Assembly (NCBI GenBank): GCA_964521255.1
Contig: CAZFRM010000013.1
Coordinates: 88,105-152,104, forward strand
Origin: ZC4RG29 sp964521255
GTDB lineage: Bacteria; Bacteroidota; Bacteroidia; Cytophagales; Cyclobacteriaceae
DNA length: 64,000 nucleotides
Reading direction: 5' to 3'
The position numbers and the translations under genes are program-made. Every line of letters begins with the position of its first letter. Within the stretch, counting starts at the first letter, position 1. Below the pieces are notes generated by a model that saw only the letters and a list, made by a program, of their open reading frames with translations, was not told the origin of the DNA and searched no databases. Of this stretch, positions 63,892 to 64,000 are shown in pieces.

Positions 63892-64000
63892 CGTAAAGCT
63901 GAAAGTAAACTTGTTCGAAGGCAATCACTTTAAATCCCTCTCCTTTGGAGCTTGTCTATACCCATATCTTTTTTGGAAAAAAGAGGAACGGATGATAAAT

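Noticed and set aside
63697..63924. 75-codon minus-strand frame at the end of the window
   Set aside because: Composition (LPTAFCLLL repeats) comes from the tandem repeat and the antisense of the GH43 gene.

Overview
The window reads as a chromosomal segment of a Bacteroidota bacterium, most likely from the Cytophagales. Evidence seen directly: a SusC/SusD pair, two secreted proteins with C-terminal type IX secretion (T9SS) sorting domains, a DUF5686/carboxypeptidase-regulatory-domain outer-membrane protein, several promoters of the Bacteroidota TTTG-N19..22-TAnnTTTG type, and almost no Shine-Dalgarno sequences. No rRNA, tRNA, CRISPR array, intact insertion sequence or prophage was recognised. 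One run of 100 N (47936-48035) marks a scaffold gap.

Layout. 1-389: the end of a probable bifunctional nuclease gene and two small inverted-repeat elements. 390-5349: nucleoside transporter, a secreted beta-helix protein paired with a diheme cytochrome, tRNA methyltransferase TrmH, and SanA. 5405-7966: a large outer-membrane DUF5686 protein. 8043-11334: the translation cluster thrS-infC-rpmI-rplT, closed by a strong terminator; infC appears to start at an ATT codon. 11463-29692: a four-gene locus in one direction, encoding a membrane-anchored STAND NTPase with a WD40 propeller, an outer-membrane barrel, a lipoprotein with propeller-like repeats, and a ~4170-residue T9SS adhesin containing a nearly identical 555-bp tandem repeat array. 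Convergent to it (29765-33054) lies a soluble hybrid histidine kinase with a sigma-54-type response regulator.

33221-35344: a TerB-like protein, a rhomboid protease and HolA. 35495-45416: a long TPR protein and an outer-membrane barrel, then SPOR protein, ExbB, ExbD and TonB (energy for outer-membrane transport), then folC and trmB. 45889-48398: a T9SS-exported beta-helix protein with duplicated CBM60-like modules, interrupted by the gap. 48917-50757: LpxH-like phosphoesterase and a glycosyltransferase.

50989-63840 is a polysaccharide utilization locus for arabinose-containing glycans: FecR anti-sigma factor, SusC with an N-terminal STN signalling domain, SusD, a VCBS/UnbV lipoprotein, a GH51 arabinofuranosidase and a GH43 lipoprotein. 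No ECF sigma gene accompanies fecR. The best candidate for an undescribed system is the STAND-WD40/barrel/lipoprotein/giant-adhesin locus: its domain order suggests a device spanning the envelope, although this is inferred from layout and topology only.
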